Source: Gymnogyps californianus (taxonomy: Eukaryota; Chordata; Aves; Accipitriformes; Cathartidae). Taken from it: DNA of 64,000 nucleotides. The notes beneath the pieces were generated by a model. It saw only the letters and a list, made by a program, of their open reading frames with translations, made no database searches and was not told where the DNA came from. This document shows, one piece after another, positions 49,742 to 61,867 of this stretch. Every line of letters starts with the position of its first letter. Position 1 is the first letter of the stretch. Position numbers and translations under genes: made by a program. Where the stretch lies: contig NC_059481.1 of the NCBI RefSeq assembly GCF_018139145.2, positions 16,046,368 to 16,110,367 on the forward strand, written 5' to 3'.

Positions 49742-52399
49742 GCCATATCAACCCGTAGAGCTGCAAGGGCAACTTTCCTCCTCCAAAATGCCCCTGCTTT
49801 ATTCAGTGCAGTCTTATTCACTCCAAACCATGCAATTGCCACCCAGCCAGAGGAAAGGGGCTGGTGCAGCAGTCTGCCTTGTGGCACAGTGTGTGTTGCA
49901 TGCCATGGAAATGATAGGATGCTCTAGACCCGTGACTTGCTTCCTTTACAGTCTTCTCCGGTTAGTTAATCAGAGTGCACAATGAATGGGCAGGGGCGAG
50001 AAATAGGTGAGTACAGGCTGAAGCGCAAAAACTCTGTGTTACCCATGAGTTGTGGCCCAGCCCATAGAGGGCAATGGCACATGGAGTCGTATATGCTTAG
50101 ATCGGGTCACTGCTGTGCAGCATAACTAGAGTGACTAAGGAGGAGGACTCACTTGCCAAAAACAGGTTTGCAACTAGGACGCCACAATTCCATGTTTGCT
50201 TATTTAACTTGGCAGGTATTCAAGTGTAACAGGCACGGAGAGGAGGTGTCAGAGCTGATCTCAGCACCAGCATGTGGGATTTTGAATTTCTATTTCAGTG
50301 CTCCTGTTTGGAAAAGAAATGCACTCAGAACCCCCCCTTCCTTTTTTTTTAAGCACTATTTAAATGTCATAATGATCGTACAGTGCCCACCTTAATTTTC
50401 CTAACAAATTAAAATATTTTATTAGTCTATAATCTGAAAATCATTACTGTGGTTACTATAAAAACCCAAAGCTCTCCAGAGGGAACGATGTCAGCGGGTC
50501 TAAAATGTATGCAAATATATTTCATTGCCATAAAGGTACCAGGGGTCAGACAGGCAGCCCCCAGCCCCAGGGTGACAGGCTGTTAGCGTGGGAGGGAACG
50601 AAGTGCATCTCACAGTGGGGACGGAGAAAGTGGATCTCTTGGCTGGTTTTCCTGGAGTTTTGCAGGGTGAATGCCTGGGGCTGTGCCTGGCTGGTTTGGA
50701 TGGTTTCAGAGGAAAGCGTTGGTGCTGTTCCCATGCACCTCCCTCGCGGTGAGGGTAAGAAAGCGCTCCAGACAGCTCACCCCCATCATGGATGAGCCGC
50801 TCTGAACCTCTGGCCCCATCCTGCTAACACAGGCAGAGCCGGTGCCTGTTCCCCTCAGGCATCCACGTACCCCTCGTGCCCCCTTCCTCCTGCAGATGAC
50901 TCTGGATGTGTCCCTCCGAATAAGCGATGCCTGACACAGGCAGGCAGGAGACAGCCACATCCAGCTCTGAGAAAGCAGCCCATACCTGCTGCCCCAGGCA
51001 GCTGGCACCCGGAGAGGCTGGGTGACAAAGTAGCCCATGCTTTGGCCAGGTGACAGCAGACACTCCCAGAGCGGTGGCTCCTGAGCTGGTCCTGTGCCCC
51101 ACACAGAGCCGGTGGGCTTCTGCTGGTTACTCCTCACTGGGTTGGGCAAGTGTCAAATGGTTCAAAGATTAATCACCATTTAACTGGCTGTATTTCCATC
51201 TCTGCAGAAGGCTGCAGTGGAAAAGACGGAAGTACTGGGATAATTTACCCTGTTATTACACAGCAGATTACCCTGTACTTACAAGGTCACCAGTTACCAT
51301 GTAATTAGACCTCCAACACAGGGAAGTCCACGATAGATCTCCAAACCACTCTTCTTCCCGGTGTCAGAGAAGCAGAGGGATGGCAGCAAAGTGCAGCCTG
51401 AAACCTCATTAGGTGCGTTTAAAGCTGTTAAATAGTTTATAATTCAAGCTGGGGGAGGTGCAATGAGAGGGCAGCAAGGCCACCTGTACCTGCCAGTGAG
51501 AGGGAGGAAAAAAAACCAGAGCAGTTTGTCTAGGAAATGCGGGAAAGCCAAAACAGAAAGGAGGGCTTTGAGGGAGGGAGCTACGTGTGCCAGGCGGCTG
51601 GGGGCTGAACGGCAGCAATGGCTGCTGCTCTTCAAGCTTCATCAGGGAGAGCTTTGCCAGTGGTGGAGGAGTCTGCTGAGCCTCAGAGCTGCACGGCCGC
51701 TGGGTCCTGCCCCATGGGATGGCGTCCACAGGGCCATGTGGGATGCCGCAGCAGGGATGCCCCGTGGGTCAGAACAAGGGGTGGGCAGCAGGACACCCTG
51801 CCCGTGCCTGCTGCCTCCCTGCCTCTTGCTCCAGATTGCTATCCTCCATTTTTCACACACATCCAAATAAAACACCTACCCACGGAGCATTTTGAAGAAT
51901 GACAAATAACTTGGATTATCAAGCACAAATTCTAGTAGCAGCTCATCACACCTCTCAGGTGGCTAATAAAGCACCGAGCCAGTTCTGATCAATATACAGC
52001 AAGTATCGCTGTAAAGTGAGATTGTGCCCACCCCAGGCCATGTTGCATTTTGTCTTTATAAACCCTGTCCTCTTTGAACCAAGCACAGTCCCTTGTGAAG
52101 TGGCAGCTCCCCAGCAAGCTTGTGGCTTGCAGTGTGCCAGTGGAACAAATGCTCTTCTGAAGCCATCCATGTAAAGAACCCAAGTCAAAGAGCAACGTGT
52201 GTGTCTCTACAGCAATCATTATTTTAAATACTCTTCTATTACACAGCCGCATGTCCCTGACTCAGTCCCACAAAGACTATCCGTAAGGTCAACAGCTTCT
52301 GGAGAGGTGCAGCAGAAACAAAGACAGTGTGAAGCAATTGATTCCTGAGGATAGAAAGAGCTATACGTAAATAGTTTGTCTAAGGAATGACCAGAGTGG

Positions 52400-52403
52400 G
52401 GAG
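52400..52403. repeat. Target-site duplication, left copy (GGAG)
   Basis: GGAG directly precedes the LTR's TGTC and is repeated directly after its GACA at 53019-53022, as expected for integrase-made duplications. Four bases can match by chance (about 1 in 256). Confidence 0.6.
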
Positions 52404-52667
52404 TGTCCTGGTTTCAGCTGGGATAGAGTTAATTTTCTTCTTAGTAGCTGGTACAGTGCTGTGTTTTGGATTTAGTGTGAGAATAATGTTGATAACACAC
52501 TGATGTTTTAGTTGTTGCTAAGTAGCGCTTATCTTAAGCCAAGGATTTTTCAGTTTCCCATGCTCTGCCAGCAAGCAGGTGTGCAAGAAGCTGGGAGGGA
52601 GCACGGCCAGGACAGCTGACCCGAACAGGCCAAAGGGGTATTCCATGCCATGGAACGTCATGCTCAG

Positions 52668-52675
52668 TATATAAA
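52668..52675 (+). promoter_or_regulatory. LTR TATA box
   Basis: TATATAAA lies 264 bp into the LTR, 8 bp after an ACGTCA CREB/ATF-type motif. This is the usual U3 promoter arrangement. A transcript from it would run toward downstream NTRK3 exons. Whether it is active cannot be told from sequence. Confidence 0.65.
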
Positions 52676-52806
52676 CAGGGGGGAGTTGGCCGGGGGGGGC
52701 GGATCGCTACTCGGGCATCGGTCAGCGGGTGGTGAGCAATTGCATTGTGCATCACTTGTCTTTTCTTGGGTGTTATTTCTCTTTTTTTTTGTCATATTCC
52801 TTTTCA

Positions 52807-52808
<2 letters not shown>

Positions 52809-52838
<30 letters not shown>
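52809..52838. repeat. (ATT)10 microsatellite inside the LTR
   Basis: Ten perfect ATT units, preceded by a T-rich stretch and followed by diverged TTATTATTAG. It lies between the TATA box and the ATTAAA signal, so repeat length would change the spacing of these LTR signals. Confidence 0.95.
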
Positions 52839-52883
52839 GTATTTTTTATTATTAGTTAGTATTACATTTATTTTACTTTAGTT

Positions 52884-52889
52884 ATTAAA
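52884..52889 (+). terminator. LTR polyadenylation signal (ATTAAA)
   Basis: ATTAAA occurs 216 bp after the TATA box, followed within 40 bp by a T-rich run (TTTTACCTTTTTTTTTT). This matches the usual R/U5 layout of poly(A) signal plus downstream U-rich element. Being in sense orientation in the intron, it could in principle end NTRK3 transcripts early. Confidence 0.5.
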
Positions 52890-53018
52890 CTGTTCTTATC
52901 TTAACCTACTAGTTTTACCTTTTTTTTTTCCCCTGATCCTCCTCCCCATCCCACTGGGAGAGGGGAGGGGGGAGTGGCTGCGTGGTGCTTAGTTGCTGGC
53001 TGGGGTCAAACCATGACA

Positions 53019-53022
53019 GGAG
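53019..53022. repeat. Target-site duplication, right copy (GGAG)
   Basis: Right-hand copy of the four-base duplication flanking the solo LTR. A five-base match is not present with these LTR ends. Confidence 0.6.
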
Positions 53023-56000
53023 ATATGCTACCTGATTGCAAATATTTACAAAGTTGTGAGCTTGAAGGTTAGAAAACATTGAGAGAAGTATATAGAAGTT
53101 AGCACAGGGATAATGCGGTGAGAATGAGGCTGGGGAAAATCAGTGTGGCAGGCAGGAAATTTCCATCATGTAGGCAAGATTTGCTTGTGATTTCCTGAGG
53201 GAGGCTGTGGGTTGTCCCCTGGGCTATATGGATTGGCACCCATCAATACCTTAGCAAATCCTTTAGGGCCCTCTCTCACAAAGGAAAGATGGCAGAATGA
53301 AATTTAATAGGGTTTTTTTTCAGCTCTACTCTTTGGGTTGTAAAGCTGTTTCCTACGCAGACATGCATGTCATTGCCTGTGCATGCTGCATACACGTACC
53401 TAACGCTCTTGGACTAGAGCGGCTTATCCAGAGGCAGTGAAACCAGCCAAGGCTTTAAGCCCAGCATTTGTAGTCACGTTTCTCCTTGAAGTAAATGCTC
53501 CAGCAATGACATAATTGAGGACTGTCCTGTCTGCTCAGCATATGTCTGCAGGGGGCATTCATCCTATCAGACACTGCAGAACATCATTAGCAGTTTCTTT
53601 AAACTCACTTTCTCCTTCCGTCCTTCCTCTTGTGGCTAACCCTAATGGAGAGCTGGTGGCTAGAGACTCCTCTAGGAAAACTTGCCCAGTTCGGAGAGCT
53701 GACCATATAGAAGCAGTCCTATATTACGGCAAAACCAGTCAGATGTGTCCTACCGGGTGCTGGGTTTGTGAAATAGTCCCAGCGGGGCTCACTGGGGTGG
53801 AGCGGCTGGCTGGCTGCAGGAAGGGGAGCAGAAGGCAACTAGCAATATCTGCGATGGCCACTTAGTGCTCGAGGGCTCTAATGGCGTCTGGGAACCAGGT
53901 TCCTGTGTTTGTGGGTTTGCTTATTTATTTACGCTCCTGGCTAAATAAAGTAGGGAGGAAGAATTTTAACACAGTGGTTAAAATGCATAGGACTCCAGCA
54001 ACTCTGTCCTACTCAAGGGCATCTGGAAAACTTGATAAAGAATGGAGGAAACTTCAATGCACGGAAAGTCTCAGGTGGAAAAATAGAGTAGAAGAGGATG
54101 CAATGCTTGATTCCTTCAAATTTAGCTTGTTTTCCAGCAGAATCCCGCAGCCAAACCCCAGCCTCACCTTCTGCACGTGCCACCATTTTGGCTATCGCTG
54201 GTTTTAGTTCTGCCACTTCCCAGTGCTGCTGCTGCTCCCCCATCGCAGCTGTGCTCAGGTGGGTGCAGTCGCTCTCTTCTCCTGTGCCCGTCCCTCTTTG
54301 GCTGTTGTCACCATCTGCAGCCTCTCCTCCTGCGTGCCACACCACCTTTTGACAGGGATGCTTCAGGCAGGCTTGGGAAGAGCGTGTCCAGGGCAACCTC
54401 CCCTATTTTAGGTCTCAGGAAATTTAGCCATCAGCATCATATATTCAATGTGTCTCTACAGTGGCCTAACTCATGGAGGGGCGGGGGTTGGGGTTTGCCT
54501 CTGCCGTGAAATGCAGCTCTCCATTCAGCAGTGCTGGAGCTGGCACAGCTTTCCCACCGGCACTGATTAGTTTAATCACATCATTAGTAGGTGTGACACT
54601 GCAGCCTCCAATGATGAGTTCTTTATTTTAACACAGCTTGCAACGTGTTTGTCTGAGATGCCATCTGTGCCTGCACTGCCTTCATTAGGAGAGAAAGTGT
54701 ATGCATCTTCTGAAGTTGTTCTATATTTCTGTGATGTTTTCCTGCTGAGAAACCACTGTTCAACTAGAGGGTGAGAACTCGTACCTGAAGGAAAGCACCA
54801 TCACCCAAAACGCTTGAACAGGCCAAATAATAAACCATTAGGAAGCACACCATTGGGAACCATCCTCAATTGGCCTACAGGAAACTGGCTAGAAGGAACA
54901 ATCCAGCTATTTTATTGCTGAAAGTTTTTGATCTTGGTAAAGCACTAAGGCCCCATTCCCTAATCTAAAGTACTGTAAGTTTTCAGGAAAGCAAGGAACA
55001 GGTTTCTATTTTAAAAAGACTTTCGATTTTCGTACCTCCATACCATGATTGCGCATAAAAGTCTCTGGTTTGCCTGCCCAGTTTTTAGATACAAAAGATA
55101 CTATTAAGATTTGTGGGCGCAGATCTGAGCGTCTAACCTTCCCCCTTAAAAACTCCATACTCAGCTATATATTTCTATAGACGCCCCTTGATGAACCAAC
55201 AGGCAGCATGCTCACAGTGTTTCACTGCTACTTAACAAGAGTCACAAATGACAAACCAGGCAGGAGCTGCCAGATCACGGTCCAGTTGCACGAAAAGAAA
55301 CGGACTGGTTCTATAGGGAGTTCCCATACCCTGCGTTGTATTAAATTTCTGTCTGTATGCTGCCGGGCCTATGCTCAGTGAATCTGACATTAACAAGAAA
55401 GAGATTTCCAAACAATCTAGCCTAATGAATTTTGAATATTATTATGATTAATGCCAAGGCAGTTGAACTGATTATCCAGCATCCAGAAGTTAAGTAATGG
55501 AGCCTTATCTAAATCATGTATAGTCGTCAGTCAGGAATGGCTCTGGCTGCAGACAAAGACAGAGCATTATTGGTTACCCAGAGGGGAGTCACTGTCAGGA
55601 CAGAGAGAGGGACGATGGAAGGGGAGATTATGAGATACCAATCTGAAAGCATTTTAGCATAAAGTGATCGCACATGCAAGTGCTTTATTGGTCCTATTTC
55701 CTAAGCTGCATTTCTCAGGCCATTTTGAGACTTTGCTTTTATATCGCCAGGTTAAGATTTATTGGGCAAATCTTCCTACTTTCCAAAGCCAGAAACTGAG
55801 CTGATTTTCATTCTCTGCGTCGCCAAAAGAGCGGAACCCTGATGGACGCATTTCTTGCATCATGATGGTTTAACCTAGCCTCTATCTGATTAGCTTTTGA
55901 GCTATTAAACACTTCTTGTAGTATTACCAGCTCACTGCAAAATGATAATGCAGATCAGTCATGGACAATTTCTGTTGGCACATGCAGTCTTTGCAGACTA

Positions 56001-59000
56001 CAGATCCCCTTTGAAGCTGGAACCAGCCGGCAGCTGTGCTGTTTCATGGGTATTGCACGTCTCTGAGCAGGCCTGTCCTAAAAAAGTGTGATGCGGTGCA
56101 AGGGTCTCCAGCCTGGTGGAGACAAATTGGTAAATGCATACAGTGCCTGACAAACTATCTGATGGCTGTAGTTTGAATAGGTTTAGTGGCCTTCCCAGCC
56201 TCTGCTGTTATCTGGGCAGTGACCAGGAGAAAGATGGCTTAGTTGGTAGCTTTTGAATAGCCCAGATACAGTGCCCATGTTGTGGCTGTGGTGCAGAAGA
56301 CCGCAGAGGCCACCATCTGCATGCACCCCTCTGCACAGCTGCCCAGTGCCAACCCACAGCCGACAGTGGGACTCCTGGGAAGCCACTGGGTCTCCCACCA
56401 GTGAATCTTTCCCCAGTGCTATCACTTTCCTCCACTGTCTGAGATCCTAGTGTGGGGTCTTGTTGTTCTGGGCCACAAGAAGCTTCAGTAGGTGGCCCAG
56501 GGGATCACCTCTCCTTCGTCTGGGAAGGCTCTAGCAGCAACTGTTAGGACAGCAGTTTAGGACTTGCTAGGACCTGGTGGTGGCCTCACTGACCTCTTCA
56601 CTAGGTGCTTTGCAAACTACAGCTGCTCTGCTCCCATGCCTCCCCAGCTGAATGAGGCATGGCTGGGGTTTCTCACAGTTTATGTCCCGGTGTTGGAGCT
56701 CATGGCTTTTGGAGCATTTATTTATGTGAAAATGAGAAACTGACCTTTGTTCCTCTGCAGGCTGGTTGTGCAGCCCTTTCCTAGCAGTGGGTGCTGCTGC
56801 TTTGAGTTCTGGGAAGAAAAGGGGAGGGCTGAACTGTGGTAAGGAGCACACCAAATAGATTATTGGCAAACATAATTAAAAATATATGTGCGATTACTCC
56901 TCTGTTTCCCTTTTCTTAACCATCCTCTGCATTACCTCTGGCATTTTTAGATGGCAGATAATATAACTGAGAGGACTCTTGGGTACAGGCAGCTCTTAGA
57001 GCAGCAGTGATTTATCTCAGGCTGTTTTGAGGTAGCAGAATTTACCTCTAGCTACAGCCACCCCTCCATGTCTACCCCCCCTCATTTGCATAAGTAATTG
57101 GCAGCTTGTTAATGGCTCATTAAGAATGCTGAAAACCGTGGGATTAAAACACACTCAGTGGAGCAGAGATGAGGGGAAGGGGGAGAGAGGCCGCTGTCCC
57201 TGCTTGCAAATTACACTGCTTGATTCAACGTGATTCAGAATTACAGGTCATAAAGCAACTAGATTGTTAAATGAAGTAAGGAAAAACAATGTCAATGGCA
57301 GGCTTTATTTTTAGACTCATGTTTAAACACAGTATGTGCATCTGGGGGGAACAAACAGTCCCTTGCCAAACAGTCCTACTGACAGCAGGAAGGTCTCACC
57401 CCCTTCTCACTTTTGCATTAACCCTGCCTGGTCAGTCTTTCCTGCTCCTGAGCAAGTCCATCTGGCTCCTTACATCACCTCACAACAGGGACATTTGGTT
57501 CCTTTCCCCATGCTCTCTCTGGGTAAAAGTCCAACCCTTTCCCCTCTGGCAGCAGGCGACCTGCATCTCCCCTGCTTTGGGCAAGGCTGGGATACCCAGT
57601 GCAGCTGCATGCAAGTAGGAGAAACAGCTACAGGTTGCTTTGTGCGTTCTGTAAAACTCCAAAACCCCTCTGTGATCCCTTGCAAATTGCTGTGAGATGT
57701 CTCCAGTCACTGGCATGCAAGGGAGCAGGCAGCAAGCCCCAAGCTGCTGCACTGCCACAGCCTGCAACGGAAGAGATGGTTGGTGTAGAAAGTGAGGATT
57801 AGGAGAGGATCAGATGTGCCATTCCCAGAAAGTGGAGCATACACATGCAGAGTGCTGCATGGTGAGGACACAATAAGTCAAGTAAGCCAAAATGTTTGGC
57901 GGAAGCTTTTTGTTGTTTGCTGACTGTTTTTAAGCTCATGTTCAGCACTATGACAGCAGCAGCAGCAGAGGCACAAGACCTGAAGGCAAGGACAGGGCTA
58001 TGCTGAGAGTTTGCAGAGATGGCTTCTGAATCACTTAGAAGAGGCTCGGCCTGGAGGCTGGTATGGCCATAACGCATGATGCCTTTCAGTCAGGAGAACA
58101 CCTTGGGGATTTTTTGAGGCCAGAGTAATTCCGGCAATGGCGCAGTCTCAGATATAGCTAGCGCCTTTCTTTCTGGATAAGCTGAAAGGAAATTACAGAT
58201 AAAGTACTTGGGAATCACATCCAGTCACAACTTGCAGTTAAATTCAGCTACCTCTGATGTAAACTACTTGGATACTTAAAAGCCTAGTAAGGTGACAGTT
58301 AAAACTATGAAGTGTGGGACAGCTAATGTTAAGCAAAGCTCAGCTCTGTCTGGCATGTCAGAGTTAATCCCTCTGCTTTGCGAAAGGTGCCCAGGAATCT
58401 GTCAGGACTCACACAGGCAAGATACGGGCACATCTGATAGGGAAACCTCTCCCAGTGCTGCTGGATCCAGCACTGAAGGCAGGGAAGGAGTGTCTCCTGG
58501 ATCCCCAGCCATGAGCACGTACTGCCCTTTGCCTCACCCCTGAGAAGCCACCTTCTCATGCCCTAACCTGATCTGACAAACTTCAGCTCACAAAGGCGTG
58601 ATCTACAGCAGTTTTGTTTGTTGTTTGTTTTTCTCCAAGAGCTCAACTTAGCCAAACAGAGAAGCTTTTCCTGCTTCTTGCCTGCATTGCTTTTTTTTGC
58701 CCTTGTGTGCTCTCGAGTGACTCAGCCACCTGTGGCTCTTACTCATACAAGGCTGTCCAGAACTGCTGAATAACACATCCTGCCTGCAGCAGGAGTCAAT
58801 GATGTGTCCTGATGGGGACATACATCTGGCTGCTGGGGGAAGGTTCAGAGCTAAGTATCTTCCAGGGATCACCCAGCTCCTAGAGCTGAGGTCTAAAGGA
58901 CATATGTTCTGGTGCAGCCCAGCCTGGGATGACAGCCAGGTCTGCAATTAAAGATCCCAGGTCATCCCTACCTACAGTAATCAGAGAATGTGTGTCTTAT

Positions 59001-59837
59001 CACTAGGTCGAGTGGATTGAGTGTTGAGTGGATTTTCCTGGAGAGAAATGGTGCCAAGGTCTCCACTACTGCTACGTGATTCTGTACAAACTCAAATGTC
59101 TCAGCTTCCTGCACAAAAAAGGGAAGTTCAAATAATGCTGCACCATATGAAGACACCTACAGTGGTTCTTGTGACTTTCCCAAGGCAGGAGCAGGAGCAG
59201 AGCCTCCCTGAAGTATGCCAGGAACAGGAAGAAAGCTGTCAAATGACCTTAGAAAGCAAATGTCAAATGACCAAGGAAAACAAAAGCACTGATTTATTTT
59301 TTATTTTATTTCAAAGTTGGGAAGGAAACTGTACAAAAAGGGAAATAAAACACAGCCTTAGAGTCTGCCAGAGACCAAACTCCATTCTTAGCTGAGATCC
59401 ATGAAGCAACCTTCAGCTGCGAGCACGGAGGGGATGGCTCAGTAGCTCCCCTCTGAACGCTACTTTGGGCTACAGCCCTGGAGCTAGTATGTGAGCCAGG
59501 AGGGGGAAAACAGGGCTGCCCACCAAAAGCTGCCTTTAACATGTTAATCTCAATTCCCACCAGTCCAAAGTTCTCATGAGGGTTTTTCAGCCCTACTCTG
59601 GTTTTGATTTCCATGGTATCTCTGTTAGTGGCCCAAACTGCGGATATATTGCACAGTCTTTGCTGAACACTGCTGCTCCGCTACCTGCTGCTGTACTGTT
59701 GAACTCATTGGGAATAACATGTCATCTTTTCCCTTCCTAATCAGCTGGATGTCATTCAGAAAGCTGGGACAAGGAGAATTTTTTCCCCAGACACCAGCTT
59801 TCCTTGATAGCAGACAAACCTCAAGCCTTATAATACT

Positions 59838-59905
59838 ACTTGTACATAGCACTTATATAGCTTTACATCGTCAAAGTGCTGTACTAGCATTAAGTAATTA
59901 TCTCT
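59838..59905 (-). repeat. MIR3/CORE-SINE-like tail
   Basis: 'tgtacatagcacttatatag', 'ctttacatcgtcaaagtgct' and 'gtactagcattaagtaatta' closely follow the old SINE pattern 'atagcgcttttcacatcttcaaagcgctttacaaacattaactaatta'. It is a strong match by memory for such an ancient repeat. Confidence 0.6.
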
Positions 59906-61140
59906 CTCCCTAATGGCCATTAATGCCGGCCTTTCACGAACCTGCCTCTGCTCCCTGAGGTTCATATCTAATACAGCAATAAGCTGCTCAAAGGGAGTGG
60001 CTGGTTATCTTGCAAGTCTATGGGCTTGGATGTGTAATGAGGCTTCAGAGCAGAGGCCAGGTGCCCTGGAGTACCAGAAACATGTGGCTGTAGACAAGGT
60101 CATGCACTTGGGAGTATCCATTAGAAAAAAATGGAAATGGAGTAGGTGATACTGCGATCTTGAAATGGAGACAGAAGAAGGAAACTTTGGCTGCTTAGAG
60201 GATATGCACTGATTGCTCTGTTTATTACCAGGATAGTACTGTAAACTGAAAGAGCAAAGCAGTGGGAATAACATGTCGATGTGGGCATGAGGAATTGATC
60301 TAGAGAGAGAAAGTTAGAGAGCTAAAAATGTCAAACAAAGCTAGACAGCCATGGCAATGGGATAAAGAGGCCAGTCTGCAGGCCTATGAAGCATTAAAAT
60401 AACAAGGAGAAAGGGCGAGCTTGGCAGCATCACAGGATTTAAAGAGAGGAACAGAAGAGGATTTACTTGCCTTATTTGCTTGAAAGCAAATCCCTCTTCC
60501 AGGTTGTGGAGTGTCCCCAGGGAAGATGTTGCAATGCCACTGTTCGAGGACATTTCACCCTTAGGGGCCTTTAGAAGATGAACCTGCATGATGGCTGGGC
60601 TCCCCCATCCCTGGCTCCCAAGGGAAATGGAGGAAGATGGGGTGGGAAGATGACATGACTGTTTTAGAAAAGACTTAGAAGTAGCATGCTCCTGACAAGC
60701 ATCAGTCCTGCATGGTCACTTATTTCTGAAACCTGCCAGGCCCAGCTCTGAGCGAACAGAGGCTTGACTGAAACAAACTTCCAGCTTCTCTCTAAAGACA
60801 CAATAACGATTCTTTCCAAACTCAAGGACATGCCATGTAAACTGGCTTTGCAAAAGAAAAAAACAGCATCTTTTTTTTTTAGCCTGATTTAATAGCATAA
60901 TTTTGCTTTTATGCTTCTGGCAATGGCTGGTCCTGTAAAAGAAGTACGTAGCCGTGGGAATCACATGCAAATCTACAGTGGCATAACACAGATCACAGCC
61001 ACGACATGTTATGCAAAGGATTTCTGTCACCCTGGACACACTCTGCTTCCTATGGCATCAGTAGCACAATCCCTCTGTGCTCAGCTCTAAATCGTTTTGC
61101 TACCTCAGCAAATAACAGGGTGCGGCTGACCGCAGACCAG

Positions 61141-61275
61141 GAAGACTTGACTTAGTGTTCACTTACTATACAGCTTCAGAGCAGGGCCTTTCCCTGCCTT
61201 CCTGCATCTGTTTTCTCATCTGTGAAATGGGAATTTTAATCCTAATCAGTTTGCGAGGGAAGCAGTAAGGGATAG
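61141..61275 (+). repeat. MIR-like SINE fragment, forward orientation
   Basis: CTGTTTTCTCATCTGTGAAA then TGGGAATTTTAATCCTAATC follows the MIR core (cagtttcctcatctgtaaaatggggataataat). The upstream part is poorly conserved, so the left edge is approximate. Confidence 0.6.
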
Positions 61276-61436
61276 TCAAAGGCGATGCTTTAAAAAGTAA
61301 TAGTCAGCCTTATGTGCTAGGCTAGACATTGGAGTGGTTTTATGGTACAGTTTAATTGATGCCTGTTCTGCTTATAGCTAGCTAGTAAGTGCAAGACTTA
61401 ACATTTGCTCTCAAAAATGTGGCATCTTATTTGAGA

Positions 61437-61466
61437 TGCAAAGAATACCTCTGCAAAGAATACCTT
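61437..61466. repeat. 15-bp tandem duplication
   Basis: TGCAAAGAATACCTC is followed at once by TGCAAAGAATACCTT (14 of 15 identical). Probably a recent small slippage duplication. Confidence 0.85.
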
Positions 61467-61818
61467 CTTATCTATGAGCATAGCTGAGCCATATTTTGGG
61501 ATCCACACATTTCTGGGCACTGCTTGGGGGTATTTTTCCCCCAAAATTTGATTATTAATTATTACCAGATTAATTTTTAGTAAAAGATATGTCTCACATG
61601 ACATACAGGGCTGGAAGGAATGCTTTGACAGTCCCTGGACTCCACCATATGAGCTAAGCCAAGACTGTGTCGTCACATCCTTGGGACGACTGTTGACTGT
61701 GTATGTCACTTTACTGGCAGTTCTTCACCAGGATGTGTCTAAAGGAGACCAAAGACCTCGACTTTATTTTAGCTTATTAGAACTGAGATGCGACTACTGG
61801 CTTTTCTGCTCTGCTTTC

Positions 61819-61867
61819 AGGGCCAGATCCCCAAGTGGTGTAAATCAGGGCACTTCCATTCAAGCAA
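61819..61867 (+). repeat. Short old dispersed repeat (amniote type, unnamed)
   Basis: GGGCCAGATCCCCAAGTGGT, GTAAATCAGGGCACTTCCAT resembles a repeat widespread in reptiles and birds (ggccagattctcagctggtgtaaat...agctccatt). It is the inverse of the element at 17911-17968. Family name uncertain. Confidence 0.4.

Larger units (their letters stand above)
52404..53018 (+). mobile_element. Solo LTR of an avian endogenous retrovirus (615 bp)
   Basis: The element starts TGTCCTGGTTTCAG and ends AAACCATGACA, so its ends are the inverted TGTC/GACA expected of a retroviral LTR. It is flanked by the same four bases, GGAG, at 52400-52403 and 53019-53022. Inside are an ACGTCA CREB/ATF-type site (52655-52660), TATATAAA (52668-52675), an ATT microsatellite and an ATTAAA poly(A) signal (52884-52889). 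No gag, pol or env lies beside it, so recombination between two LTRs probably removed the interior. I recall very similar LTRs as abundant in birds and often grouped with ERVL-like families; the 4-bp duplication does not settle the class. Its orientation is the same as NTRK3. Confidence 0.85.

Noticed and set aside
59220..59275. Two copies of TGTCAAATGACC 32 bp apart
   Set aside because: Very short direct repeat, expected by chance in this much sequence.
59990..60130. 'gacaaggtcatgcacttggg' similar to CR1 coding words
   Set aside because: A single short block without neighbouring CR1 blocks in order.
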